DNA from: Loripinus fragilis
Taxonomy: Eukaryota; Mollusca; Bivalvia; Lucinida; Lucinidae
Assembly (NCBI GenBank): GCA_964019695.1
Contig: OZ026526.1
Coordinates: 11,859,254 to 11,923,253, forward strand
DNA length: 64,000 nt
Reading direction: 5' to 3'
Shown here: positions 33,641-43,745 of the stretch, piece by piece
How positions within the stretch are numbered: position 1 is the stretch's first letter
How the letters are laid out: each line of letters begins with the position of its first letter
Translations under genes and position numbers: made by a program
Notes under the pieces: generated by a model
The model's input: only the letters and a program-made list of their open reading frames with translations
What the model was told of the DNA's origin: nothing
The model's database searches: none

Positions 33641-36600
33641 ACTACTTTTTGTGGCTTTCCAGGGTAGTAACCAATACCGCCTGGGGGTTTATGATTTGTG
33701 TTTTTATTTTATGACGGGAGCACAAGAAGGTTCACCAAAAGTGGTTTATGGAGAAGCCGATAATCGAAATGGCGACTCCTGGTTTACAAGGCATAGGCTT
33801 ATCCCCTAAAAACAAGTTCCGCAGGGTTGGTTTACGATGTGTGTGTGTGTTTTGTTTTTAAGGCGGAAAAACCCAAAGGCTCAATAAAAATTGGTTTTAT
33901 GGAAAAGCCGGGATTGAACCTGCGACCTCTCGTTTACAAGACATAGGCTTATACCCTACACCACGGTGCTTATCTTCTACACCAAAAAACCTTTTTGTGG
34001 CTTTCCTAGGTAGTAACCAGTTCAGCAGGGTTGATTTAAGATTTGTGTTTTGGTTCTATTAAGGGAACACCAAAGGCTCACCAAAAGTGGTTTTATGGAG
34101 AAGCCGGGAATCGAACCTGTGACTCCTGATTTACAAGACATAAGTTTTTCTCCTGCACCTTTTTGTGGCTACCAAGGCATTAACCAGTTCAGCCAGGTTG
34201 GTTAATATTTACGTGTTGGTTTCATGATGGGAACACCCAAAGGCTCACCAAAAGGGGTTTTATGGAGAAGCCGGGAATCGAACATGTAACCCTGGTTTAC
34301 AAGGCGAAAAAAGAAACTTTTTGTGGCTTTTCCATGGGTAGTAACCAGTATTAGACCAGGAGGGTTGATGGTTGTGGGTGTATTTTATGAGGGGAACTCC
34401 CGACGGCTCAAACGAAAGTATTTTTATGTAGAAGCCGGGAATCATCCTGCGACCCCTGGTTTACAAGACATGTGTTTATCCCCAACACATTTTTGTGGCT
34501 TTCCTGGGTATAAACTAGGTCCGCTGGGTTGGTTTAAGATTTGAGTGTTGGTTTTATGACGAAAACAGCCAAAGTCTCACCTAAAGTGGTTTTATGGCGA
34601 GCTGGCTTTCGAACCTGCGACCCCTGATTTACATGACATAGGTTTATCCACAAACCACGGCGGCTTCCAAGTAAACAAACTTTTAGTGGCTTTCCTGGGT
34701 ATAAACCAGTTCCGCCTGGTTGGTTTACGATTTGTGTGTAGGTTTTTTATGATGGAAACAGCCAAAGGTACACCGAAAGTGGTTTTATGGAGAAGCCTGG
34801 AATCGAATCTGCGACCCCTGGTTTACAAGGCATAGGCTTATCGCCTTCACCATTGTGGCTTCTTAAACTTTTTGTGGCTTTCCTGGGTATAGACCAGTTC
34901 CGCCTGGTTGGTTTAAGATTTGTGTGTTGGTCTTATTAAGGGAACACCCAAAGGCTCACCGAAAGTGGTTTTATGGAGAAGCCAGGAATAAAACCTTCCA
35001 CCCTTGGTTTACAAGACATAGGTTTATCCCCTACACCACGGCAGCTTCCAAGGCATGTTTTGTGGCTTTCCTGGGTATAAACCAGTTCAGTTGGGTAGGT
35101 TTAAGATTTGCATGTTGGTTTAATGACGGGAACAGCCATAAGCTCACTGAAAAAAGTTTTATGGAGAAGCCAGGAATCGAACCTGCGACCCCTGGTTTAC
35201 AAGACATAGGTTTGTCCCCTACACCACGGCAGCTTCCAAGGCAAAAAATACTTTTTATGGCTTTCCTGGGTATAAACCAGTTCCGCCTGGTTGGTTTAAG
35301 ATTTGTGTGTGGGTTTTATAATGGGAACAGCCAAAGGCTCACTGAAAGTGGTTTTATGGAGAAGCCAGGAATCGAATATGCGACCCCTGGTTTACAAGGC
35401 ATAGGCTTATCCCCTTCACCACGGTGGTTTCTTAAAATTGTTTGTGGCTTTCCTGGGTATAAACGAGTTTCGCCGAGTAGTTTTAAGATTTGTGTGTTGA
35501 TTTTTTTAAGGGAATACCCAAAGGCTCAACAAAAGTGGTTTTATGGAGAAGCCGGGAATCAAACCTGCCACCCCCTTGTTTACAAGACATAGGTTTGTCC
35601 CCTACACCACGGCAGCTTCCAAGACAAAAAAAAACTTTTTGTTGCTTTGCTGGATATAAACCAGTTCCGCTGGGTTGGTTTAAGATTTGTGTGTTGGTTT
35701 TATGACTGGAACAGCCATAAGCTCACTAAAAAAAGGTTAATGGAGAAGCCAGGAATCGAACCTGCGACCCCTGGTTAACAAGACATAGGTTTGTCCCCTA
35801 CACCACAGCAGCCTCCAAGGCAAAAAAAACTTTTTGTGGCTTTCCTGGGTATAAACCAGTTCAGGCGGGTTGGTTTAAGATTTGTGTGTTGGTTTTATGA
35901 TGGGAACAGCCATAAGCTCACCGAAAAAGGTTTTATGGAGAAGCCGGGAATCGAACCTGCTACCCCTGGTTTACAAGACATAGGTTTACCCCCTACGCCA
36001 CGGTGGCTTCCAAGGCATAAAAAAAAATTTGTGGCTTTCCTGGGTATAAACCATTTCTTCTTGGTTGGTTTAAGCTTTGCGTGTTGGTTTTATGAGGGGA
36101 ACACTAAAAGGCTCACCGAAAGGGGTTTTATGGAGAAGCCGGGAATAGAACCTGCAAACTCTTGTTAAAGAGGCATAGGCTTATCCCCTACTCCATGGCA
36201 GCTTCTTAAAACTTTTTGTGGCTTTCCTGGGTATAAACCAGCTGGGCAGGGTTTTAAGGTTTGTGTGTTGGTTTTATTACTGGAACACCCAAACACTCAC
36301 CGAAAGTGGTTTTGAGTAAGAGCTGGGAATCGAAACTGCCACCCCTGCTTTACAAGACATAGGTTTATCCCCTACACCACGGCGGCTTCCAAGGCAAAAA
36401 AACTTTTTTGTGGCTTTCCTTGGTATAAAACAGTTCCGCCGGGTTGGTTTAAGATTTGTGTTGGTTTTATAATGGGAACACCCAAAGGCTCACCAAAAGT
36501 GGTTTTATGGAGAAGCCGGGAATGGAACCTGCGACCCCTGGTTTACAAGGCAAAAAAAACTTTTTGTGGCTTTCCTGGGTATAAACCAGTTCCGCCAGGT

Positions 36601-36720
36601 TGGTTTAAGATTTGTGTTGGTTTTATATCGGGAACTCCCGAAGGCTCAACCAAAAGTGGTTTTATGGAGAAGCCGGGAATCGAACCTGCTACCCCTGGTT
36701 TACAAGGCATAGGTTAAACC
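33640..36720 (-). repeat. Tandem array of tRNA-Thr-like monomers
   Basis: About 17-18 head-to-tail units. Most are about 190 bp; a few are about 165 bp because they lack the A-box part. Minus-strand consensus: A box TGGTGTAGGGG, then ATGTCTTGTAAACCAGGGG and GTCGCAGGTTCGATTCCCGG (B box GGTTCGATTCC). The anticodon-loop-like CTTGTAAACCAGGGGTCGC resembles tRNA-Thr(TGU). Units then share 'ggctttcctgggtataaacc' and 'ggttttatggagaagcc' (plus strand). The acceptor stem is not preserved. Satellite-like, possibly Pol III-transcribed. Long plus-strand frames (for example 222 codons at 34924-35592) are created by the repeat and are not genes. Confidence 0.85.
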
Positions 36721-36760
36721 CCTACAAAGAGTATTAGTTGACAAAAGAAGATGACAATTA

Positions 36761-37732
36761 CCGCTGACAATCTGTCGAATGCGAAACCGGCGGTTCAGCA
36801 AAGACATCCAGGCGATTAATTTCCGGTTTCGCAAAGAGGATCCGCAAAAGGTAGACAAAGTGTACCTGTTTCAACTTTAATGATGGATATTTACTTATAC
36901 AGAAAGTAAATCAAAAATCTTAGAATGCTATTTTGTCAGTTAATAACTAGTGTTTTGACAACCAAAGTAATTTACTTGATTTCGGCAAGGCTTTCAAGGA
37001 ATTTATTCCCTCCTCCGAAACTCCTGTTTGAACACGGTCAAGGTCGCCAAAAATACAAAGGAAAATAAACTATTTTGCCATTATCAGTGAGTCTCGATGA
37101 AAAAATTCACTGTCTGATTGTTTGAATTATATTTTCGTAAGTCGGCGATTGCGCCCCAACTAACACAGCGTTTAGCATATTTTAGATTATTGATTGAAAG
37201 GGAAGATTGTTCCTGGTTCGGCATGTAATCATTAAAATATGAAGGAATTATTTCAACCCTTATGGAACATTTACATGCGAAACCAAAAACTTGAGACCGA
37301 ACTAGCCTACAAATCTGCAAAATGTTATACCCTACGCCAGTGTGGAGTTATTACAGACCCCCCCCCCACCCCCGCAATATATACACACTCAGCATGGCGT
37401 CTTTTTTGTAGCCCACACGGCAATAATTGTCAGAACTAGCAAAATAGCGTCGTGTTTATCCCAGATTTTCCTCATCTTAACACGGAAGAAAAATCACAAC
37501 AACGAGGAAACACCTAACCATATCCTATGGTGAACGAAGAAACCGATATAAAACTGACAAAATAGCATTCTTTAATTTCAAAAATATTAATTTTAGTTCA
37601 AATTAACGGCTTTCAAACCGCGAGCATTCGTTGTTTGTTTAACTTTTGCGGATCCTCTTTGCGAAACCGGAAATAAATCGCCCGGATGTCTTTGCTGAAC
37701 CGCCGGTTTCGCATTAGACAGATTGTCAGCCG
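36761..37732. mobile_element. Element J with about 95-bp terminal inverted repeats
   Basis: Left arm 36761-36856 begins 'ccgctgacaatctgtcgaat' and includes 'gcgaaaccggcggttcagca' and 'ggtttcgcaaagaggatccg'. The right arm 37635-37732 is its reverse complement with few changes. 972 bp; the interior has no recognisable coding sequence and a short C-rich run at 37360. Non-autonomous DNA element next to the end of the array. Confidence 0.8.
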
Positions 37733-37860
37733 TGTATACAAAAATTGTTTTTAAAATGTGGAGGTATTTCTGACACAAACTAGTAAATGTTAACAAAATG
37801 CAAATAAAACCATCAATAATATTCTGGAATACCTCTGATTAATAAAACATCCCTTCTAAC

Positions 37861-37891
37861 TGTTTTTTTTTTTTTTTTTTTTTTTTTTTTT
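37861..37891. repeat. Poly-T tract
   Basis: About 31 consecutive T. Could be the reverse poly-A of a retroposed sequence, but no partner feature was found. Confidence 0.9.
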
Positions 37892-38194
37892 GTAATAAAG
37901 ATGTTTCATATGCGCTCTGTTTAATAATAGTTCAATTTATATACTTGCCTCCCTTATTTCGAATTTGGAGCTGGGCAGCTGGTGGTCCGTTTACGGTTTT
38001 ATGGAAACCAAAGTAAGTATAAAATGACAGCAGTAAAACACATGAACACAAATTCAGTTAAACACGACAAAGAAAGAAGTTATTACTTAAAATCACATTT
38101 TTTTTTTCAAAATTTGGTTGACAGCAATTTTTCAGCCTCCATATACAGAACCGGAAAGACCCTCATAAGCTTTTCTTTTCAGAGCGGCGCCTCT

Positions 38195-38690
38195 GTTTAT
38201 GAAAGTAAGAAAGGAGGCTACCATCAGGAAACGATGCAATCAAGCACCACACCTGATCCAGGATACCACATGAAAAAGTAACGAAAATACAATAAACATC
38301 ACCAACAAGAGTCAAGAGGTCAGCCCATTCCCAGCAGGTGACCACAAGGTAGCAACGAACAGACGCAAAAGCATGAGAAACACAAAACACAAAAAAACAT
38401 TAATGATCCACAAAAGAACGGTCAGTAAAATTATTTTACTGGAGGGCTGAAACCGGTTTCACAGCGCCAACCTCACCCTTAGTTCAGATGTGGATCAAGA
38501 CACAAAGATGTTTGGTTTGCATGTAAGACCCCTGGCTTCTCAATGCATCATTTCCAAAAACATGTAAATCAAGATATAAAATAAAAGATAAGGACTCAAC
38601 AGTACATAAAACTGAATACTGGAGCAAAAGAAATCCAACAGGTAAACCCCGGTGGGCCTGACAACAGCCAAAGCATCAGGTCCCTACCAT
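38195..38690 (-). repeat. Penelope-like tail continuous with RT
   Basis: Full-length tail on the minus strand. It begins next to the RT C-terminal codons (SESMTYLLMRW then stop, about 38690) and proceeds through 'aatccaacaggtaaaccccg', 'ccaacctcacccttagttca', 'gaacggtcagt' and 'cagcaggtgaccacaagg' to 'aagtaagaaaggaggc'. This copy links the dispersed tail family to a Penelope-like element. Confidence 0.75.
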
Positions 38691-39430
38691 CTCATCAATA
38701 GATAAGTCATAGATTCTGAAGTCCGACCCATCGGCGTGCAATTAAAGAGGAAAGCAAAGTTGTCAACCATGATTGGGTCGACCACCAAGCATGCAGTCTG
38801 TTGCAACACTTAATGTTATAGCCAATCTTTTTTAATTGGAAAATTATTTAATGAACTGGGCTGAAAAATTAATAGAGCCAACAATCTTCTTCAACTTATA
38901 CACCGAGTCACCATAGAATTCAGGTTCTGAAAGTCCTTGGCGCAAGAGAGTTTTAACTCCAACTTGAAATTTAGATATCAAATCATAGTATCGTCTATAA
39001 AATTAAGAAAAGGTAATGCGAAGTTTATGATACCGATAGCATTGTTTAAGAAGTTTTTGAGTTAACAATTTATTGGTAAAGTTGAAGTCAGCAACCTGGT
39101 TAGATGCTCTAGTAAAACGAATGAGTTGAGCGAGAAACATCACCATCTAAATATGGGAAAATGACAATTTCAAAATCAAAGTTATTAATGTTTAAAATAT
39201 CGTCCAAATATCTGGATGTAGTGTTAAAAGCATCAATAATATCAGCCTGCTTACCATCATGAAGAGACATCATAAAGTCCCTCTCATAATAAAACAGGAA
39301 TAAATGGGCAACCAGGGGAGCACAATTAGTGCCCATAGAAATCCCTACTACTTGTCTATACAACTTGGTGCCAAATTGAATAAAACTGTTGTCCAACAAA
39401 ATGGTCAGCGCATCACATACATTTTGACAA
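38690..39430 (-). pseudogene. Penelope-like element reverse transcriptase (decayed, 5'-truncated)
   Basis: The minus strand reads LLDNSFIQFGTKLYRQVVGI, SMGTNCAPLVAHLFLFYYER and YLDDILNINN in one open stretch (39109-39430). After a frameshift it reads FTNKLLTQKLLKQCYRYHKL, FYRRYYDLISKFQVGVKTLL and RQGLSEPEFYGDSVYKLKKI (to about 38850), and then FLFNCTPMGRTSESMTYLL. These are typical of Penelope-like RT: GIPMGTNCAPLLADLFL, the YIDD-type catalytic box (here YLDD) and the SEPEFYGDxVYK region. The enzyme would prime cDNA synthesis at broken or telomeric DNA ends. Stops, at least two frameshifts and loss of the N-terminal half make it inactive. Sequence beyond 39430 is unrelated. Confidence 0.9.
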
Positions 39431-40128
39431 GACCATGCATGATTTTTATTTTTTATGTTTTTCCTAAAGTAAAAAATGCGTTTCTGTCGTTACAAGCAAT
39501 GAAGTTTCCTACCCGCACTGGTAAAACGCTTAAAAATGACAAACGTCGAGTATGTTCCATGATTACGCCTTCATGGCAATCGGGAGCCTATTTGACCTTT
39601 TTTATAAACATTTACGGTAAAAAAACTGATTTCAGACTATTAAAACGCATCAATATGGAACCTCATTCGCAACGATAGCAAAGCCTTATCGATACAATGA
39701 GGGTGGCACGCGGCGCCCTCTTTGTGTTGGTAATGCCTTCAGCTTGGATTTGGCTCAGCCTCCATCAAAACATCAAACATTAAGCCAAATTCTAACAGTA
39801 AGGAATTACTTCTCCATGATTGTCATTTACTAAGTATACGATAATTTGCACTTTAAAATACTCCTTTATGCCTTTTATATGAGCGAAAATATGGACGTAC
39901 AATATTCATGAAACGTAACAGATATATTGTGTAATAAGTATATATGATTAACTAGAAACTGTATGGTTTATGTTAAATAAACAATCTGGACTGTTCTGTT
40001 CCGTGATTAATGTCCCTTTTCCCGTTACAAGACTAAAACAGATACAAAATGCAATTTAATACATGTAATAACTAATAAACGGGTTTGAAAGGTATAGTGA
40101 TAAATCAAGAAGCATTCGGTTCGGTTAA
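39431..40128. other. No feature recognised
   Basis: A plus-strand frame (39304-39678) is antisense to the RT relic at its start and has no motif after that. No gene supported. Confidence 0.4.
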
Positions 40129-40325
40129 CCCTTAAAGCGCCAATCACGACTGAAACAGACGACAAATTTTGCGACATCTAAATAATAAGGTATGATATTT
40201 CATGAGTATTGTCTGCCAGCAGACAATTTTGATGAAATATCATACCTTATTTTGTTATTTTTGAAAAAGCAGCAAAATTTGAAATTGTCGCCTGCTGCAA
40301 AATGTAGGTGGCGTTTCAAGGGTAA
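40129..40325. mobile_element. Foldback MITE family G, copy 3
   Basis: TTAACCCTTAAAGCGCC at the left and 'ggcgtttcaagggtaa' at the right. The centre is a different, long hairpin ('aataaggtatgatatttcat' returning at 40234-40253). Shows that ends and core can vary independently within the family. Confidence 0.65.
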
Positions 40326-41141
40326 AAAATAGGCAAGTCATGTAATTGGAGACAAAAACATAGGGGCGTTGTCTCATAATGTGCGAAATTTTCGCCAGTA
40401 TTCCATATCAGGAATATAAGCGAGACATAAGCACATATATATATCTAACAAATTTCACACGAGGTCGTGACTAGCAGAGATATTAAAAATGATTTACCAA
40501 GAGTGTAAATTAATATTTAGGCCAGATTTTTTAATAAGTTGATTTACATACCCTCCAACTGTCATTTTCCGGAACTTGAGTAGCAAAAATTCTATTTTTT
40601 TTTATTTTATCCACCGATAATATATTTTTGAGGTTATGTCTGTGTATTTTTGAAAGTGACACTGTTAAAAGTGATTGCCCTATCTAGATTTTTAGGAAAA
40701 TTTTAAAATATTTAAAGATTTAATTTCTGACTGTTGGTTTACCTTACTAGTTTTACTGTTTGTTCTGAAGTTATTATAAAAGCTCTAAAAAGCTCTGAAA
40801 CTGGTATTTTTTCGTCTCCCAAACCCTAAATCTGCAAATCCGGTAAATCAACTAAAAAAACATTCTGGCCTTAGTAACGTTATGCTTATGGCGTCCATAC
40901 ATTTAACAATGTCACCTATGCATGTATATTATATGGCAGAATGTTAGCATTTTCACTCCAAAAACGCGAATTCATTTTTTTGCATATGATAAATAGTTCA
41001 TAATATTCTTGTTCATGTATTTTTTAATTTACGATTCTCTTTGCGAAAAGGTGATAAGATGCTCGGTATAGCCTTAATTAGAAAATATATACGCTCAAGA
41101 ATTTTGATCATCTCGACGTATAGGGTCAGTACAGTACAATA
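40326..41141. other. No feature recognised
   Basis: AT-rich; no coding sequence or repeat family identified. Confidence 0.45.
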
Positions 41142-41346
41142 TATTACTTGACGTTTCGCTTACTGTAAAGGCGACAACTTTAATATTCATTTCAGGGCGT
41201 GTTTCGGCTATTTCATCTGCTAAGAAAGGGAAATCAGGTTTTATTTATAATTTGGTAAAGAGTTAATCAGCTTTTTGGGCCGCGCAAACGTGCCTGCATT
41301 TCATGAAAATCCTAACCGTATACACACTGAACTCACATTTCTTATA

Positions 41347-42049
41347 GTGTTTCCAGAGCTTTAGTGACCCCCGTTTTTCGCCAATTATTCTTTAATGGTG
41401 AGTTTAATTGAAAAATAAATTAGAGAAATGAATTTAGATATAGACCGCGTAACTGAATTAATTTTTTCCACATAAATTTGAGTTTTTGTATAGGCTGGGA
41501 TTAGATGGAATTTTGGTGTGTTTTTGCCGCTCCTCTTTGAATTAGTCCCCAAGTGAACCTAACAATATAAATAAAACATGTCTTATACGGGTCAGTGGAG
41601 GTAATTCGCCAGTCTTACAGATAAGAGTGCGTAACAGAAAATTACTTTTCCTATTTCTCAACCAAAAAAAGTATGCTGTGCGTACTCAAAACAACCGTCT
41701 CGATGATACGGTTCTTTTGAGCACCAAAACACGTGTTTGAACTGAAGAAGACAATCGCTACTTCACGCTAAAATTGCTTAACTGGCCAGATCTTCGTTCA
41801 TCATAGCAATGCAAATATACCACGTGTATCTATAGGGGTTCACATGGGTATATTCGTAGGGAAAAACAACTAAGTTATTCTTTTGTACAGGGGATTAGGG
41901 CTTCATTTACAAATAAGGGCGTCTCCCAAAAAATAGTTTTAGTTACGCGGTGTGTATTTAAATCCACATGCTAAGTGCCGTTCTTCTAAGTTTAATTTAA
42001 AGCTGTTTTAAAAAAAGAAAAACGGGGGTCACTTAAGTTCTGGAAACAC
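41347..42049. mobile_element. Inverted-repeat element H, nested in B
   Basis: GTGTTTCCAGAGCTTTAGTG and GACCCCCGTTTTT at the left are answered by AAAACGGGGGTCAC and TTCTGGAAACAC at the right, giving an inverted repeat of about 31 bp. 703 bp. Carries a copy of foldback I at its centre. The insertion replaced part of the G-like core of the host element. Confidence 0.7.
41625..41800. mobile_element. Foldback MITE family I, copy 3, nested in H
   Basis: Core 'ccgtctcgatgatacggttc' between arms 'aaagtatgctgtgcgtactc' and 'gcaccaaaacacgtgtttga', then 'cttaactggccagatc'. The innermost layer of a three-level nest. Confidence 0.7.
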
Positions 42050-42390
42050 ATTACAGACCACAATGTTTGCCTCTGTGCTTAAGTTAAATAGACATTTCAG
42101 ATGTAGTTATTTTGCTGGCGTTTTAAGGACTAAATAACGTGTTTTGCGTCTATATTGCGGTAATGGCGCAAGATGATACAGTTACTTTTGAATAATTCAG
42201 CTTTTACCTATGTCTAAGGTTGACCAGTCCTAATTACGCATTCATGAGGTGCCGCCTTTACAGTAACCAAGAAGTCAATTAATATGTTGTTTCTATTTTC
42301 AGTGAACGAATAAAGACAGCTGACTTGATTGAACTGGAAAATCTGATATACCATTTACAGAGAAGCATTAACTGGTACCCAAAAGGTAAG

Positions 42391-42595
42391 ACCGTAAACC
42401 TGTGTAAAGAGGCCACTCTCATAAAGAGCGAAAATTTGTTTTCAAGACCAATTATCACTTAATGCAGGTCAAAAGTATTGCAGAATGCTCCAAGGGGAGC
42501 ATTCTGCAATACTTTCGACCTTCATTAAGCCACCATTTGTCATTAAGATCGTTGTTGTGTCTATTTTTAAGGGCCGTTTTACACAGGTTTTACTG
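42391..42595. mobile_element. pogo/Tigger-like MITE, copy 4
   Basis: 'accgtaaacctgtgtaaaga' (degraded left end) to 'acacaggttttactg'. Well-preserved hairpin 'gcagaatgctccaaggggag'. Confidence 0.7.
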
Positions 42596-42889
42596 GGGAT
42601 TATTTTATTAAAAACATGGGATAACTCGCGTCATTAAACAAGCTCTGTGTATACAATCGTTGAGTTGACAAGTATCAACTGTAATGTGTTTTAACATATC
42701 AAAAATAAGCAAGACATTTTACCCATTGCCTAATACTTGTTCAACCCAGAAAGTAACCCGACATGACTGAACATTTGTTGACTAGGCCGTAAAGCTTCAA
42801 CTCAAACAAAACTGGAATGGGACCATTCGATTAGGGGGGGGGGCATCGCAAATATTCGCACTTACATTATATACAGCGTAGTATAACAT

Positions 42890-43745
42890 TTAATTGACCT
42901 TGACGCTTGTCTCCAAGGTCATGTCAGCAATCTGAATCTACAAACCATAGACAATCACTGTCTCAAACAAGAGCGTAGCCTGAACGCTGTAAAGGCTACG
43001 CACATCAATTGGAGACTACCTGATCATGCAATAATTCTCTTCAATTGCGTTCTTTTTCAAAATGGGACCTTCTCTTTAAGGTAAGAATTTGCTCCCAAAG
43101 GGAGCGAATTCTTTCATTCAAGAGCAGTTCCTTATGGTATGAAAAATCAATTTTACCACATTAGGTGACCTCTCTGAATGTTACTATTTTTACTTGCTTA
43201 ATTGCGTAATGGGAGCTACGCCAATGCCAAATACTAACTACTTAAATCTATTATATATGTAGGTGTTACGAGTCATATAGATATCTTTAAAGTAGTTTGG
43301 CCTTGACCTTTGAATGAAAAGTGATATCAGCATTCAGGATACCATACACCTCACGCGATCAGTGTGTGAAGTATGAGCAATCTACAAGAAAACATGTAAA
43401 AGATATTCACTTTACACGTCATACCACCAGAGTTTTATTATTTTGACTTTGACCTTTTACTCAAGAGCCATGCCTCAAACACAAACAATTTCTTGTCATC
43501 TACACAGGCAAACAGTGCGTCATCGTCAGAAAGGTAAGAGGAGTTTGCATTTGAAGCCGAACGGCCTGAATTCTTACCTTTGACAGATTAACTGGCAATC
43601 AGTGTAAAATTATAGTACCTCTGTCAAAAATACAAACGTAGTATGTGCTACAAGCTGCAAGACAACTTCTAAGTATGTTTGACCTTGACCTTTAGCAATG
43701 ATCTTCGTTATAGTTTCCAAACCATAAGCAATAGTTATACTTAAT
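42890..43745. repeat. Degenerate tandem repeat rich in GACCTTGACC
   Basis: Similar segments with 'ttgaccttgac' or 'ggccttgacctttg' recur near 42895, 43300, 43440 and 43680, with intervening 'accatacacctcacgcgatc'-like blocks. Interrupted by foldback X (42973-43222). Non-coding. Confidence 0.5.
42973..43222. mobile_element. Foldback element X, copy 2
   Basis: Ends 'gcgtagcctgaacgctgtaa' and 'gggagctacgcc', with internal inverted 'gaatttgctcccaaagggag'. Homologous to 62962-63226 and the half copy at 26504-26645. Confidence 0.65.

Larger units (their letters stand above)
41142..42284. mobile_element. Inverted-repeat element B, copy A (interrupted)
   Basis: Ends 'tattacttgacgtttcgctt' and 'aagaagtcaattaata'. 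Inward come 'actgtaaaggcg..caactttaatattcat' and 'cattcatgaggtgccgcctt'. Matches copies at 53478-54030 and 55377-55915 but is twice as long because element H (41347-42049) is inserted in it. No coding sequence. Confidence 0.75.

Noticed and set aside
33249..33809. 186-codon plus-strand open frame
   Set aside because: The second half is antisense to a tRNA-derived SINE and the first array unit; the first half has no motif.
34924..35592. 222-codon plus-strand open frame
   Set aside because: Lies wholly in the tandem array; the peptide repeats with the DNA monomer and is antisense to tRNA-like sequence. Open because monomer lengths happen to preserve frame.
33640..36720. CRISPR-like repeat array
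   Set aside because: Units of 165-190 bp are homologous throughout, without unique spacers, and the DNA is animal; it is a satellite-type tandem array.
39304..39678. 124-codon plus-strand frame
   Set aside because: Starts antisense to the Penelope-like RT relic and has no recognisable motif.
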